Shown here one piece after another: positions 29,507 to 30,530 of a stretch of 30,530 nt of DNA (positions are counted from its first letter, which is position 1; each line of letters begins with the position of its first letter). A model generated the notes under the pieces. It searched no databases. It was not told the DNA's origin and worked only from the letters and a program-made list of their open reading frames with translations. A program made the position numbers and the translations under genes. Where the stretch lies: positions 1 to 30,530 of the forward strand of contig JAWVFT010000085.1 in NCBI GenBank assembly GCA_033855775.1, given 5' to 3'. The DNA is from DASVTR01 sp033855775 (lineage in GTDB: Bacteria; Acidobacteriota; Blastocatellia; Pyrinomonadales; Pyrinomonadaceae).

Positions 29507-30530
29507 ATGAGCACAGAAGTAGTCATGCCGCAGATGGGCGAGTCGATTGCGGAGGGAACCATCACGAAATGGTTGAAGCAGGTGGGCGAGACGGTCGAGC
29601 GCGACGAGCCGCTGTTTGAGATTTCGACCGACAAGGTTGACGCAGAGATTCCAAGCCCCGCTGCCGGGACGCTGACCGAGATAAAGGTTAAAGAAGGCGA
29701 GACGGTCGAGATTAATACTGTAGTCGCCGTGCTCAACGGCGGCGACGGCGCGCCCGCCGCGGAGCCGAAAGCAGCCGAAGCGCAAACGCCCGCCGCGTCG
29801 TCAGGTAATGCAAACGCCTACTCGAACGCCGCGCAGTCAGCCGTCGAATCTCAACCTCCGCCGACGCCTGCACCAACGAGCCAACCATCTACAGCGACCT
29901 CGCAGCAACAGCCCGCCGCTCAAACATCAACGCAGGCTTCCACTGCTCAGCCGACGACGCAAGCCGCACAGCCAGCGCAAGCGGAAGTCGCAGGGCGCAG
30001 CTACGACGAGCAGCGTCCCGGCGCGAAGCAGGAGGGCGCGCAAAGCGCGTCGGCGGCCAGCGACAACGGCGGCGAGCAGACGGCGGAAGAGTTGCGCCGT
30101 GCCAAGTCAAGCCCGCTCGTGCGCAACATCGCGCGCGAGCACGGCATAGACATCTCGCGCCTCGAAGGCACGGGCATGAGCGGTCGCGTCACCAAGAACG
30201 ACATCCTGAGCTTTATCGAATCGGGCGCAGCGATGTCGCCGCAACAGGCAATGCAGGGCGGAGCAGCCACCACGGCGCCGCAAACAACTTCAGCGCAGGC
30301 AGCCGCTCAAACAACGACGGCGCAGGCTTCCGTCGTTCAGCCCGCAGCCGAAGACCGCGTTGAGCAGATGAGCGTGATGCGCCGCAAGATTGCGGAGCAC
30401 ATGGTCATGTCGCGCCGCACCTCCGCGCACGTCACCACCGTCTACGAGATAGACATGACGAGCATCGCCAAGTTGCGCGACAAACACAAGGCCGAGTTTC
30501 AGCAGCGAACAGGCACGAAGCTGACCTTCA
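29507..30530 (+). CDS. pdhC: Dihydrolipoyllysine acyltransferase (E2), partial, runs off the window
   Basis: 341 complete codons are visible with no stop before the window ends. The ATG at 29507 follows CTGGAGAAC at close spacing, 20 nt after the DUF4242 stop. Residues 1-78 are a lipoyl domain (VVMPQMGESIAEGTITKW) with the lipoylated lysine K43 in STDKVDAE. A Pro/Ala/Gln/Thr-rich swinging linker (about 82-200) follows. The peripheral subunit-binding domain is about 204-243 (SSPLVRNIAREHGIDIS, TGMSGRVTKNDIL). A second Ala/Gln/Thr-rich linker leads to the acyltransferase domain start (VEQMSVMRRKIAEHMVMSRR). The catalytic His lies outside. It forms the core of the complex with E1 and E3 from this operon. 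Confidence 0.93.
   Translation, partial: MSTEVVMPQMGESIAEGTITKWLKQVGETVERDEPLFEISTDKVDAEIPSPAAGTLTEIKVKEGETVEINTVVAVLNGGDGAPAAEPKAAEAQTPAASSGNANAYSNAAQSAVESQPPPTPAPTSQPSTATSQQQPAAQTSTQASTAQPTTQAAQPAQAEVAGRSYDEQRPGAKQEGAQSASAASDNGGEQTAEELRRAKSSPLVRNIAREHGIDISRLEGTGMSGRVTKNDILSFIESGAAMSPQQAMQGGAATTAPQTTSAQAAAQTTTAQASVVQPAAEDRVEQMSVMRRKIAEHMVMSRRTSAHVTTVYEIDMTSIAKLRDKHKAEFQQRTGTKLTF

Overview
The window looks like chromosomal DNA of a GC-rich Gram-negative bacterium, most probably an acidobacterium of the Blastocatellia/Pyrinomonadales type. That placement is inference. It rests on high GC, a giant DUF11/beta-helix/Calx-beta/FG-GAP surface protein, triplicated tail-collar proteins, lipoprotein and Tat-type signals, and intergenic hairpins built from short degenerate repeats. 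No rRNA, tRNA, transposase or CRISPR array was seen.

Layout. 1-1986 (+): three tandem paralogous tail-collar (MdpB-type) genes behind a candidate promoter. 2374-7701 (+): one 1775-residue secreted protein, ending at a strong terminator. 7823-16541 (-): Tat-signalled MsrB, an orphan ATP-grasp protein, ABC-F ATPase Uup, a small acidic ORF, Lon protease, an Hsp20 chaperone and a CBS-domain protein with a long disordered N-terminus; the last three read like a stress block. 16833-18657: a SIMPL-domain envelope protein (-), then a Rieske protein (+) convergent with a single-cluster ferredoxin (-). 18822-21036 (-): fumarase FumC and a small basic-tailed hypothetical. 21721-24558 (-): a TIR/NB-ARC/TPR STAND protein, a likely immune-type sensor-effector, next to a rhodanese gene. 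24688-25089 (+): a small lipoprotein. 25467-30530 (+): lipoamide dehydrogenase, E1 alpha, E1 beta, a DUF4242 protein and the start of E2, together a 2-oxoacid dehydrogenase operon that runs off the window.

The most unusual content is non-coding. Two intergenic arrays, 12025-12381 (17 units) and 21325-21660 (16 units), each run in an exact 21-bp register with no indel. Every unit is a 13-bp odd-centred dyad plus an 8-bp spacer. The two arrays share this architecture but not their sequence: one has a core like ACTCTTTGAGAGT, the other CTTATGGCATAAG. In both, several sequence changes keep the dyad paired. Both lie just 3' of a large minus-strand ATPase gene (lon and the TIR-STAND gene). Twenty-one bp is two helical turns, and also seven codons. 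A second class of intergenic element, inverted repeats made of short tandem words (AGTCCAA, GTGACRAG, GTTTCAAG-like), sits between genes at four places.
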